A stretch of 12,694 nt of DNA from DATBMY01 sp036554605 (GTDB taxonomy: Bacteria; Acidobacteriota; Blastocatellia; UBA7656), in contig DATBMY010000520.1 of NCBI GenBank assembly GCA_036554605.1, positions 1-12,694 on the forward strand, in the 5' to 3' direction. The stretch's first letter is position 1. Each line of letters starts with the position of its first letter. This document shows, one piece after another, positions 5,693 through 12,694 of the stretch. The notes under the pieces were generated by a model that searched no databases, had not been told where the DNA came from, and worked only from the letters and a program-made list of their open reading frames with translations. A program made the position numbers and the translations under genes.

Positions 5693-7450
5693 ATGAGCCC
5701 CAGGCCATTTAGATTTTCGCTTGCCATCACTTTGATAGCGGCATTTGTTTTTTCCTTGCTGCCGGCGGGCTCTGGCCTTTCGGGCGCAGCCTACGGGCAG
5801 CAAGCCAGCTCGGCACAACGGGCGCGGCGCGGAAAGAATGGTCCTTCCACACAGGCGCCGGGCGATAAAAAACCGGCAAGCAGCCCCGCGACCAGGCCCG
5901 CGGACGAGCCCTTGCCCGCGAAAGTGCAGAATCCAGAAGAAGTGACGACGGGAAAGAGCGAGGCCGAGCCCCGTCAAAGCGGCCGCAATTATGCGCGACC
6001 GGAAAAGACCGCCACTTTGGATATTCGCGCGGATCAAGAAGGATCGGCCTCATCGAGCAAATCTCAGGAGAGTTCGCGCACGACGCGGCGCGACCCACCT
6101 CCATTCGACAGGCCGCCAATTGATCGGACACAGCGGCAGCAGCCCGGCAACCAGAGCGAGCAATCGCCGACCGTTCAGAATCAGGACCGGGCGACCGGTC
6201 CTCAGCAGTCTACCCGGAGCAGAAGGGAGACCGGGTCAAATCAAGGCTCAGCTTCCCAGCCCGCAACTTCTCGGACCGGAGGCGATGTCAATCAGGATAA
6301 TGAAGAGACAAGAAACCGCCAGCGGCCGGTCCTCCGGCGTTCGGGTGGCACGGATGATCAATCGGGCCGCCGGCCTCAGGATGAGAGGGTGACCGGGACG
6401 CCGCAATCGGGCCAGCAATCAGATGAAGGCTATCAAAGCGATGACGTGGTCAGGCTGGAGTCGGCTCTGGTCAATATCCCGCTGCTTGTAAGCGACCGGT
6501 CCGGACGCTACATTCCTCAGCTCCGGGCAACCGATTTCCTGCTATATGAAGATGGCGTTCAGCAGCAGATAGCCGATTTCAGCAGCGAGACCGTACCTTT
6601 TAATGTCGCGCTCCTTCTTGATATGAGCCCGAGCGTGCAGGGCAATGTCGAAGATATTCACGACGCGGCGATTGCCTTTGTGCGCGAGCTTCGCCCGCAG
6701 GACCGCGTGATGGTCATCTCCTTTGACCGCCGCATACATTTCCTTACCGACTTAACAAGCGACCGTCGAAGGCTTGAGGATGCGATCCGCAGCACCTACA
6801 CCGGGTCGGGAACCAGTGTGTATGACGCGGTATTCGACACCGTTCGCCGGAGGCTGCGAGATGTTGAAGGGCGTAAGGCGCTCATACTCTTTTCGGATGG
6901 AGAGGACACGACCAGCAGCCAGGCCGAGTATGACGACGCCGTTAACATCGTCACCGAGTCGGATGTCCTCGTTTATGGTCTGCGCTATCCGGGCTCGGGC
7001 GGCGGTATTCGAATCGATCCCTCGCGCCGCAACCCGTGGCCTGGAAACCAGATACCCTTTCCGTTCCCGTGGCCTTTCCCTCGTCGTCGGCGCGGACCTT
7101 TTACGAACCTGAGCCAGATGGTCAATCCCGCGGGCCAGAATAATGTGGTTGCCTCGGCACAGTGGCCCCGCAATCGTCGCGGGGGCGGAGACTTCATGAC
7201 CGACATTACGACCGCCGGAGGCGGTCCGGTATTTGATGCCGAGAGAGTCAGCGACCTGAGCGGCCTCGCGCGTCGAATCGCCGAAGAGCTCCGCCATGTC
7301 TATGTGCTCAGTTACTATCCTACAAATCCGCTTTCAAACGGCGGCTACCGCAATATCCGAGTGAAATTGAAGAGTCGCGATGACATAGCCGTTCGCCACC
7401 GTCGCGGTTACGCCGCGCGCGAGAGCACGGACGCTCGTCGCACCGACTGA
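5693..7450 (+). CDS. Secreted VWFA-related Acidobacterial domain protein (first copy)
   Basis: From the ATG at 5693 (GGAG at 5681-5684, spacing eight) the product is 585 residues. Residues 1-35 form a signal peptide ending near A-Y-G, so the protein is exported. Residues 37-250 are a disordered Ser/Gln/Arg/Pro/Gly linker. From about 252 onward lies a von Willebrand A domain of the TIGR03436 type. Its metal-ion (MIDAS) residues look complete: D310-M-S-P-S314, Thr374 in G-T-S and Asp402 in F-S-D-G-E-D. A Pro/Trp/Arg-rich insert (about 433-507) interrupts the fold. The end (Y-V-L-S-Y-Y-P-T-N, R-R-G-Y) matches the second VWA protein. I see no cysteine. An in-frame GTG at 5603 with AAGGGG upstream would add 30 residues and bury the signal peptide, so it is less likely. 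Function is unknown; VWA domains usually bind proteins. Confidence 0.88.
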   Translation: MSPRPFRFSLAITLIAAFVFSLLPAGSGLSGAAYGQQASSAQRARRGKNGPSTQAPGDKKPASSPATRPADEPLPAKVQNPEEVTTGKSEAEPRQSGRNYARPEKTATLDIRADQEGSASSSKSQESSRTTRRDPPPFDRPPIDRTQRQQPGNQSEQSPTVQNQDRATGPQQSTRSRRETGSNQGSASQPATSRTGGDVNQDNEETRNRQRPVLRRSGGTDDQSGRRPQDERVTGTPQSGQQSDEGYQSDDVVRLESALVNIPLLVSDRSGRYIPQLRATDFLLYEDGVQQQIADFSSETVPFNVALLLDMSPSVQGNVEDIHDAAIAFVRELRPQDRVMVISFDRRIHFLTDLTSDRRRLEDAIRSTYTGSGTSVYDAVFDTVRRRLRDVEGRKALILFSDGEDTTSSQAEYDDAVNIVTESDVLVYGLRYPGSGGGIRIDPSRRNPWPGNQIPFPFPWPFPRRRRGPFTNLSQMVNPAGQNNVVASAQWPRNRRGGGDFMTDITTAGGGPVFDAERVSDLSGLARRIAEELRHVYVLSYYPTNPLSNGGYRNIRVKLKSRDDIAVRHRRGYAARESTDARRTD

Positions 7451-7474
7451 TCTAGTATCCTTGTCTTTGATGAT

Positions 7475-7512
7475 ATGAGCGAGCCGGCGATTACCGGCTC
7501 GCTCATTTTTTT
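7475..7512 (+). terminator. Strong intrinsic terminator after the first VWA gene
   Basis: A 13-bp perfect stem (7475-7487 with 7494-7506, core GAGCGAGCCGG) with a six-base loop is followed by a T-run to 7512. It starts 25 bases after the VWA stop codon, so the two VWA genes are probably separate transcription units. Confidence 0.92.
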
Positions 7513-7574
7513 GGAGCGCCGCCTCGACCGCTCAAATCCGAGATCATTCCCTGAATGGGCTACACCACCTTTGT

Positions 7575-7603
7575 TTGACTCGGTTTTTGGCATGGCCGAA
7601 AAT
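7575..7603 (+). promoter_or_regulatory. Candidate promoter of the second VWA gene
   Basis: TTGACT (7575-7580) and GAAAAT (7598-7603) are 17 bases apart, matching five and four consensus positions. Transcription would start near 7610 and leave a leader of about 87 bases. The leader contains a 6-bp hairpin (GCCACG 7614-7619 with CGTGGC 7626-7631) and a direct repeat (7623-7632 and 7643-7652). Confidence 0.35.
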
Positions 7604-7622
7604 CGATGTATTCGCCACGGAA

Positions 7623-7652
7623 GGTCGTGGCCATAGTTAACAGGTTGTGGCC
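7623..7652 (+). repeat. Direct repeat GGTYGTGGCC in the leader of the second VWA gene
   Basis: GGTCGTGGCC (7623-7632) and GGTTGTGGCC (7643-7652) differ at one base and are offset by exactly 20 bases, close to two helical turns. CATAGT also occurs twice nearby (7632-7637 and 7657-7662). This could be a paired binding site or chance in a GC-rich leader. Confidence 0.35.
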
Positions 7653-7696
7653 GCGGCATAGTCAGCGCTTCTTTATCGCAGTAACGGAGGCAGTCC

Positions 7697-9964
7697 ATGA
7701 TCAGTTTTGCTCCCGCACCTAAGGTCTTGAAAAAGTTCGCCCCGCGCATAGCGGGCCGATTCTTATTCACCATTATCTTCATCTCAACGGTTACGCTCGC
7801 CCCAAGAGCATTGGTCGCGCAAGGCTCATCCGTGAGGGCGGAGACATTTCCCCTCGGCGCCAACGGACAGGTCCAGATTTCAAATGCGCGAGGCGCGACT
7901 CGCGTTCAATCGTGGGACAACAACTCCGTGAGAGTCGTCGCGGAGAAGAAGACGCCCGCGGGCAGCGCCCTCGAACCGGCTGATCTCATGCTGATGGGCG
8001 CGCAAGGCAGCCTCTTCGTCGAATGCAAGAACTCGGCTAGAGGCGGGCGGGTAGATCTTACGGTGTACGCGCCGAGATACGCGGCGCTACAGGTAACCGG
8101 CGGGGCATGGGCAGTAGAAGCAACGGGACCGTTCGCTTCTACAATAATCGAAACGACCACAGGGAGCATTTCGCTTCGCATGCCGTCGAATGACAATGCC
8201 CGCGTTAGCCTGCGCACGTCGAGCGGGATCGCGAAGTCTACGGTGCCGCTTGTAGTCAGCGACAAAGCGGGCAACCGTATGATAGAAGGAACGCTCGGCG
8301 AAGGCGGTTCCGATATAATCCTCGTAAGCCAGGCCGGAAACATAACGCTCGCGCCCGGACCGGCCGTCCCTTCGATGATTGCAAGAAGAGCGACCACCGT
8401 CGATGCCAGCTATCCGGCTTCATCCGATCAGCCCAGCTTGCCATCTCAACAGCATTCCTCGAACCAGGATCCGTCTCGCAATCAGGCCGGGTCGCAAGGG
8501 CCTGTCTACAGGCCGTCGTCAATCCCCGGGCCGAGGCACAGCGGAGGCGCAACGTATGACGAGCCTACTCAAAGCGGAGGCCAGTCTTCAGGACAGACAG
8601 GCGGCGGAAGCGTTGTCTTTGCCGGAAATGATCGAAGCGATGACGTGAATGAAAGCTACACGGCGGGCGGGCCTTTTTCGCGCCCCCGCATCGAGCGTAA
8701 CACAAGCAATGGAAACTCCGGTCTTCGCGTCAGGATTATTCCATCTACGACGCCGCTTGGCTCGCCGCGCGATACCGGGGGGCAGGTCAATGACAACGCC
8801 CAGGATGACCCGCGCTCCAACCGCCAATCTTCAGGCGGGGTCTTCCCGGATAACGACGCTCGGCAGCAGAGCGGCAGCGGCGGATATAACAATCAAACGC
8901 GCGGGAATGCGGGCAATCAGCCCTCCGGTCCATATGGCCCGCGCCGGACTCCCGGCGGTCGCGACGATATCTTTAATGAATCGCCCGAGAGCCCGGCCGC
9001 CGGCAACCGCTCCTCCGCGCCGCCTACACTGGGAAGGCGCGACGACAGCGATGATGTTCCCGCGGGAGTGAGCCGCGAAGAAGCGCCCGATGGAGATACC
9101 ATCACGCTCGATTCCGCGCTTGTTAACCTGAACGTCTCTGTGATGAATCGTTCGGGCGGAGCGATTGCGAACCTCAAGAAAGAGGATTTCCAGATACAGG
9201 AAAACGGCACGCCGCAAAGCGTAGAGTTCTTTCAGACCGGGACGGCGCCGTTCAATCTGGTCCTGGCCCTGGACCTTTCCGGGTCGATAAAGGACAAGCT
9301 GGACGTAGTCAAATCGGCTGCGCTCAAGTTCATTGACGTGCTGGGATCGCAGGACCGGGTGGCGGTGCTCACTTTTACAGATGAGGTACGAGTGATCTCT
9401 CAGCTTACTCAGGACCGTAAGGAATTGCGAAGGCGGATAAGAGAGATCGAGAGACCAGACGGCGCGACTGCTTTCTATGAGGCGATGTGGTTCGCCCTGG
9501 CCGATACGCTCAAAGGGACCGCCGGGCAGCGTAATGCGATCGTCGTCATGACCGACGGCGTCGACAGCTCGCTCGATCGTTATAGCCCCGCGCCCACTCG
9601 CGTATCCTTTACCCAGCTCACCCGCAGGCTCGAAGAATCCGACGTCATCATGTTCCCCATATACCTCGACACGGAATATGAAGAGGTATTTGAAAGGATG
9701 AACTCAAGCTCTGAAGTCTATGCCATTGCTCGCGACCAGCTTGAGCGCCTTGCCGAAGTTTCGGGCGGACATACATTCAGAGCGGAAAAAGCAGGAGATC
9801 TGTCGGGCGTTTATAAGCAGGTGGCCGGGCTTATAAGGACGGTCTACAGCGTAGGCTATTACCCGACGAATGCCGAGCGTGACGGCAAGTTCCGCCGGGT
9901 GCGCGTAAGCGTTTCTCGGCCCGAAGCGGCCGTGCGAACAAGAAAGGGCTATTACGCGAAATAG
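7697..9964 (+). CDS. Secreted protein: DUF4097-like beta-rich region, disordered linker and VWFA-related Acidobacterial domain (second copy)
   Basis: This 755-residue protein starts at the ATG at 7697 behind a strong GGAGG (7686-7690, spacing six). A basic N-terminus and hydrophobic stretch (21-42, ending A-L-V-A-Q) form an export signal. Residues about 47-220 are short, regularly spaced beta-strand-like segments (G-Q-V-Q-I-S-N-A-R-G, T-G-S-I-S-L, L-R-T-S-S-G-I) resembling the DUF4097 putative adhesin fold. Residues about 225-465 are a Gly/Ser/Asn/Gln/Arg/Pro-rich disordered linker. From about 470 comes a VWA domain of TIGR03436 type with complete MIDAS residues: D526-L-S-G-S530, Thr591 in G-A-T-A and Asp620 in M-T-D-G-V-D. 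The C-terminus (Y-Y-P-T-N...R-K-G-Y-Y) parallels the first VWA protein, indicating a paralogue. A surface or periplasmic binding role is inferred. Confidence 0.88.
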   Translation: MISFAPAPKVLKKFAPRIAGRFLFTIIFISTVTLAPRALVAQGSSVRAETFPLGANGQVQISNARGATRVQSWDNNSVRVVAEKKTPAGSALEPADLMLMGAQGSLFVECKNSARGGRVDLTVYAPRYAALQVTGGAWAVEATGPFASTIIETTTGSISLRMPSNDNARVSLRTSSGIAKSTVPLVVSDKAGNRMIEGTLGEGGSDIILVSQAGNITLAPGPAVPSMIARRATTVDASYPASSDQPSLPSQQHSSNQDPSRNQAGSQGPVYRPSSIPGPRHSGGATYDEPTQSGGQSSGQTGGGSVVFAGNDRSDDVNESYTAGGPFSRPRIERNTSNGNSGLRVRIIPSTTPLGSPRDTGGQVNDNAQDDPRSNRQSSGGVFPDNDARQQSGSGGYNNQTRGNAGNQPSGPYGPRRTPGGRDDIFNESPESPAAGNRSSAPPTLGRRDDSDDVPAGVSREEAPDGDTITLDSALVNLNVSVMNRSGGAIANLKKEDFQIQENGTPQSVEFFQTGTAPFNLVLALDLSGSIKDKLDVVKSAALKFIDVLGSQDRVAVLTFTDEVRVISQLTQDRKELRRRIREIERPDGATAFYEAMWFALADTLKGTAGQRNAIVVMTDGVDSSLDRYSPAPTRVSFTQLTRRLEESDVIMFPIYLDTEYEEVFERMNSSSEVYAIARDQLERLAEVSGGHTFRAEKAGDLSGVYKQVAGLIRTVYSVGYYPTNAERDGKFRRVRVSVSRPEAAVRTRKGYYAK

Positions 9965-9971
9965 TGTAGGG

Positions 9972-10009
9972 TGCGACAGGGTGAGGGATGTTTCTCTCAT
10001 CCTGTCGCA
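9972..10009 (+). other. Long hairpin after the second VWA gene, possible terminator without T-run
   Basis: Bases 9972-9985 (TGCGACAGGGTGAG) pair with 9996-10009 over 14 positions with a single G-U wobble and a ten-base loop. The stem starts eight bases after the VWA stop. No T-run follows on either strand, so it may be a non-canonical terminator or an mRNA 3'-end stabiliser. Confidence 0.5.
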
Positions 10010-10015
10010 GTTCCA

Positions 10016-10059
10016 GCAAAGTCGGTACCGGCCGCGGTAGCGACCTGCTGCCACTTTGC
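10016..10059 (+). other. Nested inverted repeats between the second VWA gene and the ABC exporter
   Basis: GCAAAGT (10016-10022) is complementary to ACTTTGC (10053-10059). Inside it, GTCG pairs with CGAC and TACCG with CGGTA around a GCCG loop. It lies upstream of the exporter promoter, so it belongs either to the VWA transcript or to DNA-level control. It matches no RNA family I recognise. Confidence 0.3.
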
Positions 10060-10087
10060 GGCAGTCCCATCCTCTGCCCACGCCTGC

Positions 10088-10115
10088 TTGACGACGAGTA
10101 ACCGGCGCGTATAAT
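10088..10115 (+). promoter_or_regulatory. Sigma70-type promoter for the ABC exporter and yicC
   Basis: TTGACG (10088-10093) and a perfect TATAAT (10110-10115) are separated by 16 bases, the best promoter match in the window. Transcription would start near 10122, giving a leader of about 30 bases before the ATG at 10152. Confidence 0.65.
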
Positions 10116-10151
10116 CAATCGTTAATTCGTTATAGCCTCCGCCGACCTGTA

Positions 10152-11972
10152 ATGAGAGACTTCCGCATATTGCTCAATAACCTCAGGCCGTACCGTGGCC
10201 TATTCGCGGTCGCGCTCTTTCTTATGACGCTGGTCGGATTGTTCGAGGCGGGCCGGACCGCGCTGCTTAAATCTATAATCGACCTGCTCTCCCCGAGCGC
10301 GCAACAAAGCACCGGACTGGCCGCGAGCGTCGACGTCACCCGTTACCTGCCCGAAAGCGTGAGCCCGCTTCCGGTAGTCGCGACTCTGCTCGTTCTCTTT
10401 ACGCTCGTTCGCGGAGCTTCCGAATACCTGTCGAATGTCCTGATGTGGCGGATAGGAGTCGGCGCGGTCGTCGATCTTCGCCAGCGACTCTATAACCATG
10501 TGCTAAATCAATCGAGCGAGTTTTTTTCCGAGCATCCGACCAACACGCTCACTGCGCACATCATAAGCGACGCCGAAAAGGTTCAGGTAGCGGTCTCGAC
10601 CCTGCTTGCCGACCTGCTGCGCGAAAGCCTTACATTTCTCGCGCTCTTCACGCTTGTCTTTATACTGAACTGGAAGCTGACGCTCGCCATCCTATTTGTC
10701 GGGCCCGTCATATACCTGCTGACCGTAAAGTTCGGGCGGAGGCTCCGGCGAATCGCCCATTCTACGCAGGAAGGGACCGAAGAGGTGCTCGACATCGCGC
10801 AGGAGAGCATCTCCGGTCATCGCATAGTAAAGGCATTCGGGATGGAGAGCTTCGAGCAGGGGCGCTTCGGCAAGGCGCTTGCCGACCTCGCGCATCACCA
10901 GGTGCGCGCCGCCCGCGTGGTCTATCTGTCGTCGCCGATCCTGGAGCTTTTCGGCGTCTTTATCGCGGCGGCTTTCCTGTTGTATGCGCGCGAGGTGATT
11001 GCGGCGGGCGGCATGACCATTGGGACGTTTGCTGCTTACATAGTCGCGATGCTGCAGATGTATGACCCGCTAAGAAAGCTGTCGCGTATACAGAACTACT
11101 TCCAGCAGTCCTTCGCCGCCACCTCGCGCATCTACAAATTGCTCGACACGCACACCGAGAAACAGGACAAGCCGGGCGCAGTCGACCTGCCGCCCTTCGC
11201 CGACCGCATAGAGTTTCGCGACGTGTCGTTCAAGTATCAAGATTCGACCGATCGTGTATTGAAGGATGTCCGGTTCGACGTGCGGCGCGGCGAGGTCGTG
11301 GCGCTGGTTGGATTGTCGGGCGCGGGCAAGAGCACGCTGACGAATCTCTTGATGAGGTTCTACGATCCGTCTCAGGGAGGGATTTATATTGACGGCGTCG
11401 AGATTCGCGAAGCAAAGCTCGAAAGCCTGCGGTCGCGGATCGCGCTGGTCACGCAGGAAGTAATACTCTTTAACGACTCGATTCTCAATAACGTCGCCTA
11501 TGGACGGCCCGACGTCGACAGGTCGAAGATAGAGCAGGCTGCTCGCGCGGCCTACGCGCACGATTTTATAATTGAACGCGGGGGATACGAGACGCTTATA
11601 GGCGAGCGCGGCGTAAAGCTATCGGGCGGCGAGCGACAGCGGCTGGCCATCGCTCGCGCGCTTCTTAAGGACGCACCGATTCTCATACTAGACGAAGCGA
11701 CGTCCGCGCTCGACACTCAATCAGAGCGGCTCGTGCAGCGCGCGCTCGCGAACCTCATGAGCGGGCGCACTACGATAGTAATAGCGCACCGGCTGACGAC
11801 CATTCACCGGGCCGACCGAATTATAGTGCTCGACCGGGGGCGAGTTATTGATTCGGGGACGCACGAAGAGCTGATGGCGCGCGGCGGGATATACCGCGAC
11901 CTTTATGAGATGCAGTTTTCCGACGATCTGGCGGCGCAAAACGAGGAGCGGATCGTCAGCACCAAACAGTAA
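10152..11972 (+). CDS. ABC exporter, fused permease and ATPase (MsbA-like)
   Basis: This 606-residue half-transporter has an N-terminal six-helix exporter domain (about 15-320) and a C-terminal ATPase. It shows Walker A GLSGAGKST (387-395), the Q-loop Gln435, the signature LSGGERQR (490-497), Walker B ILILDE (510-515), a D-loop S-A-L-D and the switch His546 in IAHRLTT. All catalytic residues are present, so it should work as a homodimer, or with a partner, in the inner membrane. The closest architecture is the MsbA lipid A flippase and related lipid or multidrug exporters. The substrate cannot be told from sequence. A ribosome site is not obvious before the ATG at 10152. It has its own promoter and is followed 24 bases later by yicC on the same strand. 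Confidence 0.9.
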   Translation: MRDFRILLNNLRPYRGLFAVALFLMTLVGLFEAGRTALLKSIIDLLSPSAQQSTGLAASVDVTRYLPESVSPLPVVATLLVLFTLVRGASEYLSNVLMWRIGVGAVVDLRQRLYNHVLNQSSEFFSEHPTNTLTAHIISDAEKVQVAVSTLLADLLRESLTFLALFTLVFILNWKLTLAILFVGPVIYLLTVKFGRRLRRIAHSTQEGTEEVLDIAQESISGHRIVKAFGMESFEQGRFGKALADLAHHQVRAARVVYLSSPILELFGVFIAAAFLLYAREVIAAGGMTIGTFAAYIVAMLQMYDPLRKLSRIQNYFQQSFAATSRIYKLLDTHTEKQDKPGAVDLPPFADRIEFRDVSFKYQDSTDRVLKDVRFDVRRGEVVALVGLSGAGKSTLTNLLMRFYDPSQGGIYIDGVEIREAKLESLRSRIALVTQEVILFNDSILNNVAYGRPDVDRSKIEQAARAAYAHDFIIERGGYETLIGERGVKLSGGERQRLAIARALLKDAPILILDEATSALDTQSERLVQRALANLMSGRTTIVIAHRLTTIHRADRIIVLDRGRVIDSGTHEELMARGGIYRDLYEMQFSDDLAAQNEERIVSTKQ

Positions 11973-11996
11973 GAGCCTGCAAGAGGCGGTTTATTT

Positions 11997-12694
11997 ATGA
12001 TTAAAAGCATGACAGGGTTCGGGCAGGGAAGCGCCGAAGGCGATAGCTTCCGCGTAAGAATCGACATACGATCGGTCAATAACAGGTTTCTCGATATCCA
12101 CATGCGCCTGCCGCAGGAGCTCGCGAGCCTTGAGGTGACTCTGAAGAAGCAGGTACAGGGCGCGCTGAAACGCGGGCGAATAGACGTGACCATCGCGGTC
12201 GATCAAACAAAAGAAGCGATCTTTACGATCAACCGCCCGCTTGTCACGGGCTATATTTCCGCGCTCGGGGAGCTGAAGGAATTCGGAATCGAAGGCGACC
12301 CTTCGCTTGAGATGATCGCCAAGCTGCCGGGGGCGATCTCCGCGACGCAGGAGTCGGGCAAGCTCGACGAGACGCTTGCTTCAGGCATAGTAGAGGCCGT
12401 GTCGCAGGCGCTTGTTTCGCTGACCGAGATGCGTGTCATTGAAGGACAGCAGCTTGCCGTGGAGCTTAATTCCAGGCTCGACATCATCGAAAAGCAATTG
12501 CCCGCGATAGAAGCCGAGGCTGCGCGGCTGCCGGGCATCTACCGCGAGAAGCTCCAGAAGCGGCTCCAGGAGCTGACTTCAGGCGTTCAACTCGACGAAG
12601 GAAGGCTGGCGCAGGAAGCCATTATCCTTGCCGACAGGTCAGACATTAGCGAAGAGATCACAAGGTTGAAAAGCCATATAGCTCAGATGCGCGA
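11997..12694 (+). CDS. yicC: YicC-family endoribonuclease (partial, runs off the window)
   Basis: The frame opens at the ATG at 11997 (GAGG at 11983-11986, spacing ten) and stays open to the window end, giving 232 codons of a family usually about 290 residues long. The start M-I-K-S-M-T-G-F-G and the nearby R-S-V-N-N-R-F-L-D motif are diagnostic of the YicC N-terminal domain. The later L-D-E-G-R-L-A-Q-E, A-D-R-S-D-I-S-E-E and R-L-K-S-H segments match its C-terminal DUF1732 part. YicC proteins are reported to be RNA endonucleases involved in RNA turnover and stress survival. In many bacteria yicC is followed by gmk and rpoZ, which would lie beyond the window. It is probably cotranscribed with the ABC exporter. 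Confidence 0.93.
   Translation, partial: MIKSMTGFGQGSAEGDSFRVRIDIRSVNNRFLDIHMRLPQELASLEVTLKKQVQGALKRGRIDVTIAVDQTKEAIFTINRPLVTGYISALGELKEFGIEGDPSLEMIAKLPGAISATQESGKLDETLASGIVEAVSQALVSLTEMRVIEGQQLAVELNSRLDIIEKQLPAIEAEAARLPGIYREKLQKRLQELTSGVQLDEGRLAQEAIILADRSDISEEITRLKSHIAQMR

Noticed and set aside
7587..7610. Possible sigma54 promoter at TTGGCA before the second VWA gene
   Set aside because: The required downstream GC element at the right spacing is missing.
8387..9070. Low-complexity linker of the second VWA gene as a nucleotide repeat array or CRISPR
   Set aside because: Composition is biased, but there are no regularly spaced repeats; it reads as a continuous disordered protein linker.
8379..9217. 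Several overlapping plus- and minus-strand frames (79-140 codons) over the VWA linker
   Set aside because: They are alternate-frame readings of a biased linker, lack ribosome sites and motifs, and overlap one another.
2870..12694. One multi-gene defence or secretion system spanning the accessory genes
   Set aside because: The genes lie on both strands in separate transcription units with their own terminators, and no nuclease, toxin, sensor or secretion ATPase is present.

Overview
The window looks like chromosomal DNA of an Acidobacteria-type bacterium, possibly Blastocatellia-like. The main clue is a pair of secreted proteins carrying the 'VWFA-related Acidobacterial' domain (TIGR03436 type), each with a long disordered linker. 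A YtxJ-type bacillithiol redox protein and GC-rich DNA that still uses many ATA isoleucine codons fit this. The assignment rests on family knowledge, not on a search. I see no tRNA, rRNA, CRISPR array, insertion sequence or phage gene. No stretch longer than about 250 bases lacks a gene.

Layout. (1) Bases 1-2847 hold a tight plus-strand operon: the end of accD, folC, a Nudix hydrolase whose ATG overlaps the folC stop, and a PlsC-type acyltransferase starting 4 bases after the Nudix stop. It joins fatty-acid precursor supply, folate metabolism, nucleotide clean-up and phospholipid synthesis. (2) Bases 2870-3905 hold a zinc-ribbon CPBP (CAAX/Rce1-like) membrane protease with its own promoter. 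It converges on a minus-strand transglutaminase-like protein (3917-4585). (3) A 76-residue single-span membrane protein (4792-5022) ends inside an elaborate 3' RNA structure: a 15-bp perfect hairpin, a possible pseudoknot and a strong intrinsic terminator. (4) A minus-strand YtxJ-like protein (5095-5448) diverges from the first VWA protein (5693-7450), which ends at a textbook terminator. (5) A second VWA protein (7697-9964) has an additional N-terminal beta-rich, DUF4097-like region. (6) After a leader with hairpins and a good sigma70-type promoter (10088-10115) come an MsbA-like ABC exporter (10152-11972) and the first four fifths of yicC (11997 to the window end).

Much of the window concerns the cell envelope: fatty acid and phospholipid synthesis, a membrane protease, a lipid-type exporter and two secreted MIDAS-containing proteins. 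Each group appears to be its own transcription unit, so a single system is not shown. The most unusual items are the VWA pair and the structured 3' end of the small membrane protein gene. The rest is mainly recognisable housekeeping or hypothetical genes.
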